DNA of 64,000 nucleotides from Spirosoma validum (GTDB lineage Bacteria; Bacteroidota; Bacteroidia; Cytophagales; Spirosomataceae): contig NZ_JACXAA010000015.1 of assembly GCF_014699035.1 (NCBI RefSeq), forward strand, positions 62,001 through 126,000. The letters are read 5' to 3'. Position 1 is the stretch's first letter. Every line of letters starts with the position of its first letter. This document shows, piece by piece, positions 43,440-51,223 of this stretch. The notes beneath the pieces are model-generated. The model searched no databases. It was not told the origin of the DNA and worked only from the letters and a program-made list of their open reading frames with translations. Made by a program: the position numbers and the translations under genes.

Positions 43440-44348
43440 ATGGAAACGACGACGCTGGAAGGGTTTTATAAAGAAATTGCTACGCTCATTCCTGAAGATC
43501 TCAACAAAGAGATTGGGCACTTCAACGTATTTAACATAGAAGAGGTCCACGCAAAAATCAAAAAGAATCCTCGCCTGATGCCGTACAATCGGCGGGCTTA
43601 TTATAAAATCAGCCTGATTCGCGGACGTAGCAAAGCTGAATACGCTGATAAGGTGATTGACATTGAGACGAGTGCGCTGCTGTTTGCTACGCCCAAAATT
43701 CCATATCACTGGATTCCGCAGGAAGAAGGTCTGTCGGGTTACTTCTGCATTTTTACGGCTGATTTTCTAATTCAGAATAAAAGTGGCGTCGTGTTAGACG
43801 ACTTACCCATCTTTAAACCAGGCGGTTACCCTGTCTTTCTACTGACCGACGAGAACGTCGAAGAGTTAATGTATATCTTTCGAAAGATGGCTAAAGAGAT
43901 CGCTTCAGACTACGTGTACAAGTACGATTTGCTACGTAACTACGTCCTCGAACTTATTCATTACGGTCAGAAATTACAACCGGCTACGGCTTTATACCCA
44001 ACGCATACAGCCTCGGCACGGGTCTCTTCACTATTTGTTGAACTGCTGGAACGGCAATTTCCTATTGAGTCTCCACACCAGAAACTTTCACTACGTACCG
44101 CTAAAGATTTTGCGGATCGGCTGTCCGTACACGTCAATCATCTGAATAAAGTCCTGAAAGAGAATACGGGCAAAACCACGACCGAATTAATCGGCAGCCG
44201 AATTATCCAAGAAGCCAAGATTCTGTTGAAACAAACAGACTGGAATATTTCTGAAATCGCTTACACGCTCGGCTTTGAAGAAGTGGCACACTTTTCCAAT
44301 TTCTTCAAAAAACAGACGTCACTCGCTCCCGTAGCTTTCCGTGCGTAA
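43440..44348 (+). CDS. AraC family transcriptional regulator
   Basis: A 302-residue regulator. The N-terminal ~170 residues form a cupin-like effector domain (PYNRRAYYKISLIRGRSKAEYADKVIDIETSALLFATPKIPYHW). The C-terminal ~100 residues carry the two AraC helix-turn-helix units (FADRLSVHVNHLNKVLKENTGKTTTELI; ISEIAYTLGFEEVAHFSNFFKKQTSLAPVAFR). It is followed 97 bp downstream by an SDR oxidoreductase gene, and the two upstream regions share a nearly identical 15-bp site, so it most likely controls itself and the SDR gene. The effector is probably the substrate of that enzyme (inference). Confidence 0.95.
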   Translation: METTTLEGFYKEIATLIPEDLNKEIGHFNVFNIEEVHAKIKKNPRLMPYNRRAYYKISLIRGRSKAEYADKVIDIETSALLFATPKIPYHWIPQEEGLSGYFCIFTADFLIQNKSGVVLDDLPIFKPGGYPVFLLTDENVEELMYIFRKMAKEIASDYVYKYDLLRNYVLELIHYGQKLQPATALYPTHTASARVSSLFVELLERQFPIESPHQKLSLRTAKDFADRLSVHVNHLNKVLKENTGKTTTELIGSRIIQEAKILLKQTDWNISEIAYTLGFEEVAHFSNFFKKQTSLAPVAFRA

Positions 44349-44354
44349 CATAGT

Positions 44355-44422
44355 AAGTTTGAATTTCGCAAACTTCGGATTGATGTTTGCAACCAGCTAG
44401 TCGTGCTGCTGATCTACCTTTG
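44355..44422 (+). promoter_or_regulatory. SDR gene promoter with AraC operator
   Basis: AAGTTTG (44355-44361) and CAAACTT (44369-44375) form a dyad around TTTGAATTTCGCAAA (44358-44372), the near-copy of the site in the regulator's own promoter. A third half-site GTTTGC lies at 44385. The -7 box TACCTTTG is at 44415-44422. The dyad sits upstream of the promoter, an activating position. Confidence 0.6.
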
Positions 44423-44445
44423 TCTCATCAAAATCAACCAGAAAG

Positions 44446-45207
44446 ATGAGCAATAGTAAAATCGCATTAGTTACCGGCGGTAGCCGTGGACTAGGCAAAA
44501 ACATGGCACTTAGCCTCGCAAAAAAAGGAATCGACGTCATTCTGACGTATAACAGCAAACAGGATGAAGCCGAAGCGGTAGTTGCCGAAATTGAACAGGC
44601 TGGACAGAAAGCGGCTACGCTTCAACTGAACACCAGCGATGTGAAAGGATTTGATGCGTTTTTCGCCCAGCTAAAAACCGTCCTGCAGGAAAGCTTTGAA
44701 GCCGATCATTTTGATTTTTTGATCAACAATGCTGGAACCGCCCTCTACGCTCCCTTTGCCGAAACGACCGAAGAGCAGCTAGACACCATCGTGAACATTC
44801 ATTACAAAGGCGTCTTTTTCCTCACCCAGAAAGCCTTGCCTTTCCTGAATGACGGTGGCCGTATCATCAATATATCGTCAGGACTTGCCCGCATGACCTA
44901 TCCGGGCTCATCGACCTATGGCTCAATGAAAGGAGCGATAGAGGTACTTTCGCGCTATATGGCGCTGGAATTGGGACCACGACGCATTGCCGTAAACGTA
45001 GTGGCGCCCGGAGCGATAGAAACCGATTTTGGCGGAGGCCGTGTACGGGACAACCAAGAAATCAATGCGCACATTGCCAGCCTCACCGCCCTGGGTCGCG
45101 TCGGTCTGCCCGACGATATCGGTGGCGTTGTGGCGTTCCTGTGTAGCGACGAAGCCCGCTGGATCAACGCCCAACGTATTGAAGTATCGGGCGGACAGGG
45201 GTTGTAA
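44446..45207 (+). CDS. SDR family NAD(P)-dependent oxidoreductase
   Basis: A 253-residue short-chain dehydrogenase/reductase of the classical type: TGGSRGLGKN nucleotide site, NNAG, catalytic Ser in INISSG and the YGSMK Tyr-Lys pair, and the C-terminal GGQGL. An Arg right after the first Gly-rich turn (GGSRG) favours NADPH. The substrate is unknown. It is probably induced through the AraC regulator encoded just upstream, an arrangement often seen for xenobiotic aldehyde/ketone or quinone reductases in this phylum. Confidence 0.94.
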   Translation: MSNSKIALVTGGSRGLGKNMALSLAKKGIDVILTYNSKQDEAEAVVAEIEQAGQKAATLQLNTSDVKGFDAFFAQLKTVLQESFEADHFDFLINNAGTALYAPFAETTEEQLDTIVNIHYKGVFFLTQKALPFLNDGGRIINISSGLARMTYPGSSTYGSMKGAIEVLSRYMALELGPRRIAVNVVAPGAIETDFGGGRVRDNQEINAHIASLTALGRVGLPDDIGGVVAFLCSDEARWINAQRIEVSGGQGL

Positions 45208-45208
45208 G

Positions 45209-45282
45209 GCGCAGGGCATGGGGGGAAGAGCAGAGGGGAAGGGTTTAGCAACCCCTCTGCCCTTCCCCCATGCCCTCTGCCC
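45209..45282. repeat. C/G-rich inverted repeat after the SDR gene
   Basis: Arms of about 33 bp (right arm AACCCCTCTGCCCTTCCCCC then ATGCCCTCTGCCC) pair with few mismatches around a 4-nt loop. It begins at the base after the SDR stop and ends in the stop codon of the convergent gene. It belongs with the element at 43327-43397. Confidence 0.8.
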
Positions 45283-45701
45283 TACAGCCTATTTAAACTC
45301 ATCATTCCGGCCAGAAATTGAAGGCAGCCATCTTTGATGCGGGTAAATTCACTAACGAGCGACGTAGCGTGACGCTCAATCGTTGCCGACAGTCCGAAGC
45401 GTGTATCAGCGCACGACGATTTCTTTTCAGCCACTAAACAATCAGCTCCTTCGCAGATCAGGTCGCGGTGCAGCCGGTCGAGTTTAGTTTGCAGTTGATT
45501 CAGATCTCGATAGTAATCGACCGCATCGTGACGAAGGCTACGACAGTTGTAGTGATTCATTACGTCAAGCAATAGCGCCCGAAGCTGGCGAATCTCTTCT
45601 TCCTGCTGGCGAATGATTTTCTGCCAGTGCTGATGCTCCTGATGACAGGCCACTGTCGTTATGGGCTGACCAGATGAGTCGATTGACGGTGTACAGTTCA
45701 T
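45282..45701 (-). CDS. Hypothetical Cys-containing coiled-coil protein
   Basis: A 139-residue protein with no signal peptide. Residues ~20-95 are a helical, coiled-coil-like region (HWQKIIRQQEEEIRQLRALLLDVMNHY; YYRDLNQLQTKLDRLHRDLICEG). Five Cys residues are spread along it. I do not recognise the family. It lies 12 bp downstream of the thioredoxin-like gene and probably shares its transcript, so the two may act together; both are next to the divergent histidine kinase / Crp-type regulator pair. Confidence 0.65.
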   Translation of the reverse strand: MNCTPSIDSSGQPITTVACHQEHQHWQKIIRQQEEEIRQLRALLLDVMNHYNCRSLRHDAVDYYRDLNQLQTKLDRLHRDLICEGADCLVAEKKSSCADTRFGLSATIERHATSLVSEFTRIKDGCLQFLAGMMSLNRL

Positions 45702-45713
45702 ATAAATTGACGA

Positions 45714-46040
45714 TTAACGAGTTTTCGGGGAAGTTTTGAGCATCTGGCTGTCCAGTTGATGAAACAGTTGAGGATTATCGACAGGGCCAGCATATCGCCA
45801 TAATTCCTGCCCACGCAGCAGCAATACAAACGCAGGTAAGGCCGTAATGCCAAAGCTACGTACCACTTCAGGATGGGTCGTTTCGCTGACGCGTATAATC
45901 TGCAAACTTGGGTTCAGCACCGATTGAGCCTTATCCAGAAGTTGTTCTACTTCGCTACGTTGAGTCGGCGTAGCAGCCGTAAATACCAATAAAACAGGCG
46001 CTTGAAGAGCCGATGTCATCAACGAAGAGTAAGGTATCAT
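45714..46040 (-). CDS. Thioredoxin-fold protein lacking the CxxC
   Basis: A 108-residue protein of thioredoxin size: a first strand PVLLVFTAA, a helix RSEVEQLLDKAQS, a second strand LQIIRVSE, then VRSFGITALPAFVLLLRGQELWRYAGP, which is the thioredoxin cis-Pro segment and C-terminal hairpin. Where CxxC should stand the sequence reads ATPTQR, so it has no redox-active cysteines. It may bind a partner or chaperone rather than reduce disulphides. First gene of a two-gene unit; divergent from the histidine kinase. Confidence 0.75.
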   Translation of the reverse strand: MIPYSSLMTSALQAPVLLVFTAATPTQRSEVEQLLDKAQSVLNPSLQIIRVSETTHPEVVRSFGITALPAFVLLLRGQELWRYAGPVDNPQLFHQLDSQMLKTSPKTR

Positions 46041-46093
46041 GCCAATAATCCGGTTAATGAGTCAAAATTGCCTTATTTTTTCTGGGCGAATCG

Positions 46094-46105
46094 TGAGGTA
46101 GATCA
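46094..46105. promoter_or_regulatory. Possible Crp/Fnr-type half-site pair
   Basis: TGAGGTAGATCA has the TGA-N6-TCA form seen in many Crp/Fnr-family operators and lies in the spacer between the thioredoxin-like gene and the kinase / receiver-Crp operon. Such a pattern occurs by chance about once per 4 kb, so this is weak. Confidence 0.25.
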
Positions 46106-46174
46106 AGCAGGAAGCTGATTTTTGTCAACCGCATTCGGCTTGCAGTCCTTTACTTTGCAGAAAGTTTGACGACA

Positions 46175-47392
46175 ATGTTCGACGATTCGTTTGAGGCCGT
46201 TTTTACGCACGCTACCATTGGTATTATCGTCTCCGATGAACAGGGGCGTATTGTCTCCTCGAACCGACACGCCCGATCTCTGTTTGGCTACAGCGAGGCC
46301 GAAATGCACACCATTTCCATCGACGCGCTTGTCCCTGATTCCGTAGCCGGTCGTCATGCACAGTTACGCGCGTCTTTCAACGCAAATCCGTCGGTACGAG
46401 CAATGGGGCATGGGCGTGATCTGTTCGCCAAACGAAAGGATGGCTCGGTATTTCCAGCCGAAATCAGTCTGAGTTATTTCTACCGGAATAATGCACTCCT
46501 GGCGGTCGGCTACGTCATTGACATTACGGCAAAAAAACAAGCCGAACAAACGTTGCTCGAACAGAATAGCCGTATTGAGCAACTCAACGCTGAACTGGAA
46601 CAGAAAGTCATCGACCGCACCCATGCGCTCATGGCGACGCTGCACCAGCTCGAACAGTCGAAAGATGAGCTGGCCAAAGCTTTAGCCGCTGAGCGTGAGC
46701 TGGGTGAACTCAAATCGCGTTTTGTATCGATGGCTTCGCACGAGTTCCGAACGCCTTTGAGCGCCATTCTTACGTCAGCCTCGTTGATTGAAAAATACCC
46801 GAGCACGGATCAGCAGGAAAAGCGGCTCCGACACATTCATCGGATCAAATCGTCAGTCAATCATCTCAATACTATCCTGGAAGAATTTCTGTCGGTCGGA
46901 CGGCTCGAAGAAGGACGTATCGAAGCGACCTGGTCATGGATTAGCCTGCCAGGTCTGATTGACGAAGTAGGACTGGATTTGCACGATATGCTAAAAGACG
47001 GGCAAGCCATTCAGACCCAGTTCGATTGTACAAAGCCGGTAATGACTGACCCGTCATTGATGCGAAAAATACTAGTCAATCTGCTGTCCAATGCCATCAA
47101 ATACTCCAGCGAGAACCAGACTATATACGTAACGGCCATTTGCCATGAAGCGGATCTTCAACTAACCGTTCGCGACGAAGGAATTGGTATTTCGACGGAC
47201 GATCAGAAGCACCTGTTTGAACGTTTTTTTCGGGCAAAAAATGCGACCAATTTCGCGGGTACGGGTCTGGGCCTGCATATTGTTGCCAAATACCTCGAAC
47301 TGTTGGGCGGCACCATTGACTTGACCAGCCAGCTAGGCGAAGGCACCACCGTAACGCTTACATTTCCTTATGAAGACCATTCTGCTCATTGA
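46175..47392 (+). CDS. Soluble PAS-domain sensor histidine kinase
   Basis: A 405-residue kinase from the ATG at 46175. PAS domain ~2-120 (FEAVFTHATIGIIVSDEQGRIVSSNRHARSLFGYSEAEM...DITAKKQAEQ), a coiled-coil linker ~125-180, HisKA with phospho-His189 (FVSMASHEFRTPLSAI), and HATPase blocks NLLSNAIKYSS, DEGIGIS and GTGLGLHIVAKYLE. No transmembrane segment, so it senses a cytoplasmic cue. Its end overlaps the response-regulator start by 23 bp, a clear cognate pair. Confidence 0.95.
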   Translation: MFDDSFEAVFTHATIGIIVSDEQGRIVSSNRHARSLFGYSEAEMHTISIDALVPDSVAGRHAQLRASFNANPSVRAMGHGRDLFAKRKDGSVFPAEISLSYFYRNNALLAVGYVIDITAKKQAEQTLLEQNSRIEQLNAELEQKVIDRTHALMATLHQLEQSKDELAKALAAERELGELKSRFVSMASHEFRTPLSAILTSASLIEKYPSTDQQEKRLRHIHRIKSSVNHLNTILEEFLSVGRLEEGRIEATWSWISLPGLIDEVGLDLHDMLKDGQAIQTQFDCTKPVMTDPSLMRKILVNLLSNAIKYSSENQTIYVTAICHEADLQLTVRDEGIGISTDDQKHLFERFFRAKNATNFAGTGLGLHIVAKYLELLGGTIDLTSQLGEGTTVTLTFPYEDHSAH

Positions 47393-48428
47393 AGACAACG
47401 CTGATATTCGGGAGAATACGGCCGAAATTCTGGAACTTGCCGGATACAGCGTAACGACTGCCGAAAACGGTAAAATCGGCGTTGAACTGGCTTTAGCCGA
47501 CCGGCCCGACCTGATTATCTGCGATATTATGATGCCGGTTCTGGACGGTTATGGTGTCCTGCATATCGTCAACAAAAATCCCGAGCTTAACGGTATTCCG
47601 TTCATTTTCCTGACTGCCAAATCCGAACGGATTGATTTTCGAAAAGGCATGGAACTCGGTGCCGATGATTACCTCACCAAACCCTTCGACGACACCGAAT
47701 TACTCAGCGCCGTTGAAGGCCGACTCAATCGCTTCAGCAAGCTCTGGGCCGAAGATTACAATCTCAAACAAGAAGGTCTTACCCAATTCTTGGACGATGC
47801 CCGTTCAGTTGGCGGTTTGCACAGTTTATCGGTTGATCGCAAGACGCACTACGTTCCTAAAAAGCAGTTTATCTATACTGAAGGCGACGAACCCACACGA
47901 CTGTATTTTCTGAAAAGCGGACGTATCAAAACCACTCGTACCAACAACGACGGCAAAGAACTGGTAACCGGTCTCTATGGCCCCGGTGAATTCTTCGGTG
48001 ACCTGGCGCTGCTTGAAGAAACCAACTACACCGACTCAGCCCTGACACTCGATGATTCTGAACTAGTGTACATTCCGAAAGAGGATTTCCGACAACTGCT
48101 GACGTCTCAACCCGAAGTGGGCCGGCAGTTTGTTCGGTTGCTGGCGGGGCGTGTCAGTGACAAAGAGAACCAATTGCTGGGTATGGCCTACAGTTCACTA
48201 CGTCGGCGCGTAGCGGATGCGCTGTTACGCCTTCAAGAGCCCTTATCAAGTGGTGAACCCGCTCCGCCGATCCAGCTTTCGCGCGATGACTTAGCCGCTG
48301 TTATTGGTACCGCTACCGAATCACTGATCCGAACCTTGAGCGAATTCAAGCACGATAATCTTATCGAAATTACCGGAGCGGGTATCCGCGTATTACAGCC
48401 GGATAAGCTACGTCGGGCGAATTGGTAA
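47370..48428 (+). CDS. Response regulator with Crp/Fnr-type output
   Basis: A 352-residue protein joining an N-terminal receiver domain (phospho-acceptor Asp52 in LIICDIMMPVLDGYG, Lys104 in LTKPFDD) to a cyclic-nucleotide-binding fold (~145-265; YVPKKQFIYTEGDEPTRLYFLKSGRIKTT, GPGEFFGDLALLEETNYTDSA) and a Crp helix-turn-helix at the end (LSRDDLAAVIGTATESLIRTLSEFKHDNLIEI). The cNMP pocket lacks the clear RxS phosphate-binding motif, so nucleotide may not bind; phosphorylation probably takes its place. Cotranscribed with the PAS kinase that overlaps it. A long hairpin follows. Confidence 0.94.
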   Translation: MKTILLIEDNADIRENTAEILELAGYSVTTAENGKIGVELALADRPDLIICDIMMPVLDGYGVLHIVNKNPELNGIPFIFLTAKSERIDFRKGMELGADDYLTKPFDDTELLSAVEGRLNRFSKLWAEDYNLKQEGLTQFLDDARSVGGLHSLSVDRKTHYVPKKQFIYTEGDEPTRLYFLKSGRIKTTRTNNDGKELVTGLYGPGEFFGDLALLEETNYTDSALTLDDSELVYIPKEDFRQLLTSQPEVGRQFVRLLAGRVSDKENQLLGMAYSSLRRRVADALLRLQEPLSSGEPAPPIQLSRDDLAAVIGTATESLIRTLSEFKHDNLIEITGAGIRVLQPDKLRRANW

Positions 48429-48447
48429 ACTTCCTCGTTATAAATGT

Positions 48448-48507
48448 ATAAATCTCTTTCGGATGGCTTTTTCGTAAAAAAGAGAGAGCCGTTCGAAAGA
48501 GATTTAT
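48448..48507. terminator. Bidirectional hairpin between the regulator and DUF885 genes
   Basis: Arms of 21 bp (48448-48468 and 48487-48507, ATAAATCTCTTTCG...) pair with two mismatches; the loop holds a T run and an A run. It sits between convergent stops and can serve both genes. Confidence 0.75.
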
Positions 48508-48518
48508 GTGAAATGTAG

Positions 48519-50300
48519 TTACTTCTGTTTTTCCGCCCAGGCGTCCATTTTCCGCTCTAATACGTCCAGCGGCATGCAGCCGTCTTTTAGAAATTCATCG
48601 TGGAAAGCGGCCAGACTGAACTTGTCGCCCAATTGCTGTTCATATTTCGAACGTAGCTCACGGATCTTTAATGCGCCAATTTTGTAGGACAACGCCTGAC
48701 CGGGAATGGCCATGTATCGTTCGATTTCAGCTACGGCGCCCTGTTCTGCGATTGGCTCATTATCCATCATGTACTTGATAGCCTGTTCGCGGGTCATGTG
48801 CTGGGTATGAATGCCGGTATCCACCACGAGCCGAATGGCCCGGTGCATTTCGTCGCCGAGGGCACCCATATACTGATACGGATCGGTGTATAAACCTAAT
48901 TCTTTGCCAAGCGATTCGCAGTAGAGGGCCCATCCTTCGCCATACGCGCCGTACCAGGCAAACCGCCGGAATTTAGGCAGACTTGTGTTTTCCTGTTGCA
49001 GCGAAATCTGATAGTGGTGTCCGGGAATCGCTTCATGCAAAAACAACGACTCCATGCCCGACGTAATATTGAACTTGGTAGCATCGGGGATTGGTACGTA
49101 GAAAATCCCTGGTCGGCTCCCATCGGCTGATGCCTGATTGTATTCTGCACTGGCCGAAGCTTCCCGGAATTTTTCGGTCTGCCGCACCTCAAATTTTGAC
49201 TTAGGCGTAGTAGTGAAATATTTTTTCAGATTTGGCTCAATTTTAGCCAGAATACTATTGAAGGCGTCCAATACGTCCTTCGGTTTTTTGTAGGGGTAAA
49301 ACTTTTTATCGGTTTTGAGGTGCGTAAAAAATTCATTCAGGGTCCCTTTAAAACCAACCTGCGTTTTCACTTTTTCCATCTCGCCCCGAATCCGGGCCAC
49401 TTCTTTCAAACCAATCTGATGAATTTGCTCGGGCGTATCATTGGTCGTGGTCCAGGTTCTGACCAGATATGTATATAATTCCGACCCCTGCGGAATGGCG
49501 TCAATTCCCGATGTAGTGCGGGCTTTGGGCAAGTATTCATCTTTCAGAAACGTACCTAACTTCCGATACGTTGGTACAATCTGTTCCGTAATGGCTTTTT
49601 TGTAGGCGGTGGTCAGACGCTCTTTATCCGCTGCGCTGAATGTAGCGGGCAGTTTGTTGATGGGTCCATAAAACAAGCTTTTGGTCGGATCGCTGACGAC
49701 CAGATCCGTCATTTGCGGAATCATCTTTACGACTAAACTCTTTGGCAAAACTCGCCCGGTTGCGACTCCCTGTCGAAACGTACCAATAGCCGTATCGCCC
49801 CAAACGGCAAAAGCGGAAACGCGCTTCAACCAATCATCGTAATCCTTTACCGTCTTAAAGGGTTGCGCGCTTTCCCCACTACCCAACTGACCGAATCCCA
49901 GCGTGTTACCGGTGAACTGATTAAACGGCATCTCTTCCTGATGAAAAGGATACTGCTCCAGTTGAAGCTCCATTTCCCGTTTCAGAATATCGTAGGAGAT
50001 CTTGTCTTCATCAGATAACTTCTCCCGATCAAAGCCTTTCAGTTTATCCAGGGTGTTCGAATAAAACGTTTTTGTCTCATTTAGAAACGCCTGGGATATA
50101 TCATTAGGCAGTTGATCGTTATAGCGGTTATCCCCCTGTTGGGTAGCTTCAAGGGGAAACAATTTCAACCGCTGTTCATAATAATCGTCTACTACCGTAG
50201 CGAAGTCCGAGTTGGCCGTAGACGTTGTCTGTTCGCTCTTATTCGATTGGCAACCAAGAAATGCAGCCATAGCTAGAATAAACAAAATACTTTTTTTCAT
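48519..50300 (-). CDS. DUF885 family lipoprotein (putative metal-dependent hydrolase)
   Basis: A 593-residue protein with a lipoprotein leader (MKKSILFILAMAAFLGC, Cys17). DUF885 features run throughout: FDREKLSDEDKISYDILKREME in the N-terminal half, FHQEEMPFNQFTG, and the hallmark ESLFLHEAIPGHHYQISLQ with HExxxHH, a likely metal site. The family is broadly spread and thought to be peptidase-like because of this motif, without firm biochemistry. Exported, probably facing the periplasm. Stand-alone; a methyltransferase gene lies 30 bp upstream on the same strand. Confidence 0.9.
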   Translation of the reverse strand: MKKSILFILAMAAFLGCQSNKSEQTTSTANSDFATVVDDYYEQRLKLFPLEATQQGDNRYNDQLPNDISQAFLNETKTFYSNTLDKLKGFDREKLSDEDKISYDILKREMELQLEQYPFHQEEMPFNQFTGNTLGFGQLGSGESAQPFKTVKDYDDWLKRVSAFAVWGDTAIGTFRQGVATGRVLPKSLVVKMIPQMTDLVVSDPTKSLFYGPINKLPATFSAADKERLTTAYKKAITEQIVPTYRKLGTFLKDEYLPKARTTSGIDAIPQGSELYTYLVRTWTTTNDTPEQIHQIGLKEVARIRGEMEKVKTQVGFKGTLNEFFTHLKTDKKFYPYKKPKDVLDAFNSILAKIEPNLKKYFTTTPKSKFEVRQTEKFREASASAEYNQASADGSRPGIFYVPIPDATKFNITSGMESLFLHEAIPGHHYQISLQQENTSLPKFRRFAWYGAYGEGWALYCESLGKELGLYTDPYQYMGALGDEMHRAIRLVVDTGIHTQHMTREQAIKYMMDNEPIAEQGAVAEIERYMAIPGQALSYKIGALKIRELRSKYEQQLGDKFSLAAFHDEFLKDGCMPLDVLERKMDAWAEKQK

Positions 50301-50330
50301 GGGTGTAGGAATGTGTTTTGAGAGCGTAAG

Positions 50331-51146
50331 TTACAATTTAATAGACTGTTGTGCTTCTACAGCCAGCAGATACACCGTCATTGACTCGCCTACCCCAGCA
50401 ATCCAGGCATCATACTCCGAGATCGCCTGAAGCCGCTGTTCTTCGGTGATACAACCCGCTTTAACCAACTGAGGTCCGCGCAACTCGGCTACTTCTGCCC
50501 ACAAGCGACTGGCAACCACAAAGTCAGGATCATTTTTCTTTGCCACTTCATGCTGGGCCTCCACCAATACATTCTGAAAACTAATCTCCAGCATCAGATC
50601 TTTCAGATGGTCTGCAATGGCGTTATTGAATCCAGCCTCCTGCCGCCATTTCAGAAAAGCGTTGTAAAATAATTGCATGGCGTTCGGTGTTTCAGGCATC
50701 CACGTAAGCTTTTCGTGATTGAAGTCGAGAATTGCTAAATAGCCTCCCGGTTTAACCAACCGCTTCAGGTTGACAAGCGCTTCTTTGGGCTGGGCCAGCC
50801 ATTGTAATGTTCGGGCACAGGTTACTACGTCGAATCGTTCGTATGTATCAAACGTATAGACGTCTCCTTGCTCGAAAGTAAGCCCCGGTTGATTGCCTGC
50901 ATTCTGCCGAGCTTGCTCAATCAGATTTTCATTAGGATCAACACCCAATACGTAGCCAGTTGGACCAACTTTTTCGGCGATGCTACGGGTAATGGCACCT
51001 GAGCCGCATCCCATATCGAGCACACGAATACCAGGCTTCAGGTATTTCAGCAAATTACGATTCGCATTCTCGACTGTTCGCCGTTCCAAAACCGGATTAT
51101 GGACGGTGGGCATTTTTGCCCGTTCATTGGCTATTTGATCAGACAT
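50331..51146 (-). CDS. SAM-dependent methyltransferase
   Basis: A 271-residue class I methyltransferase: motif I VLDMGCGSGAITRSIAEKVG, the acidic loop VLGVDPNENLIEQA, motif II region FEQGDVYTFDTYERFDVVTCARTLQWLAQP and LVKPGGYLAILDFNHE. It resembles UbiE/Coq5-like small-molecule methyltransferases, but the substrate is not evident. It lies upstream of the DUF885 gene by 30 bp (same strand) and downstream of a solA-like gene across a hairpin. No signal peptide. Confidence 0.92.
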   Translation of the reverse strand: MSDQIANERAKMPTVHNPVLERRTVENANRNLLKYLKPGIRVLDMGCGSGAITRSIAEKVGPTGYVLGVDPNENLIEQARQNAGNQPGLTFEQGDVYTFDTYERFDVVTCARTLQWLAQPKEALVNLKRLVKPGGYLAILDFNHEKLTWMPETPNAMQLFYNAFLKWRQEAGFNNAIADHLKDLMLEISFQNVLVEAQHEVAKKNDPDFVVASRLWAEVAELRGPQLVKAGCITEEQRLQAISEYDAWIAGVGESMTVYLLAVEAQQSIKL

Positions 51147-51156
51147 AAGCTACTGG

Positions 51157-51223
51157 TAGCCTGGACGGCCACGTCCGGGCATAAAGAAATGTTTATTCCA
51201 CCCGGACGTGGCCGTCCAGGTTA
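51157..51223. repeat. Long hairpin between solA-like and methyltransferase genes
   Basis: Arms TAGCCTGGACGGCCACGTCC (plus GGG) and the complement pair over 23 bp with one mismatch around a 21-nt loop. It takes in the stop codon of the solA-like gene. Its GGACG/GACGTCC themes recall the REP-like copies at 20 and 32 kb, but the match is short. Confidence 0.75.
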
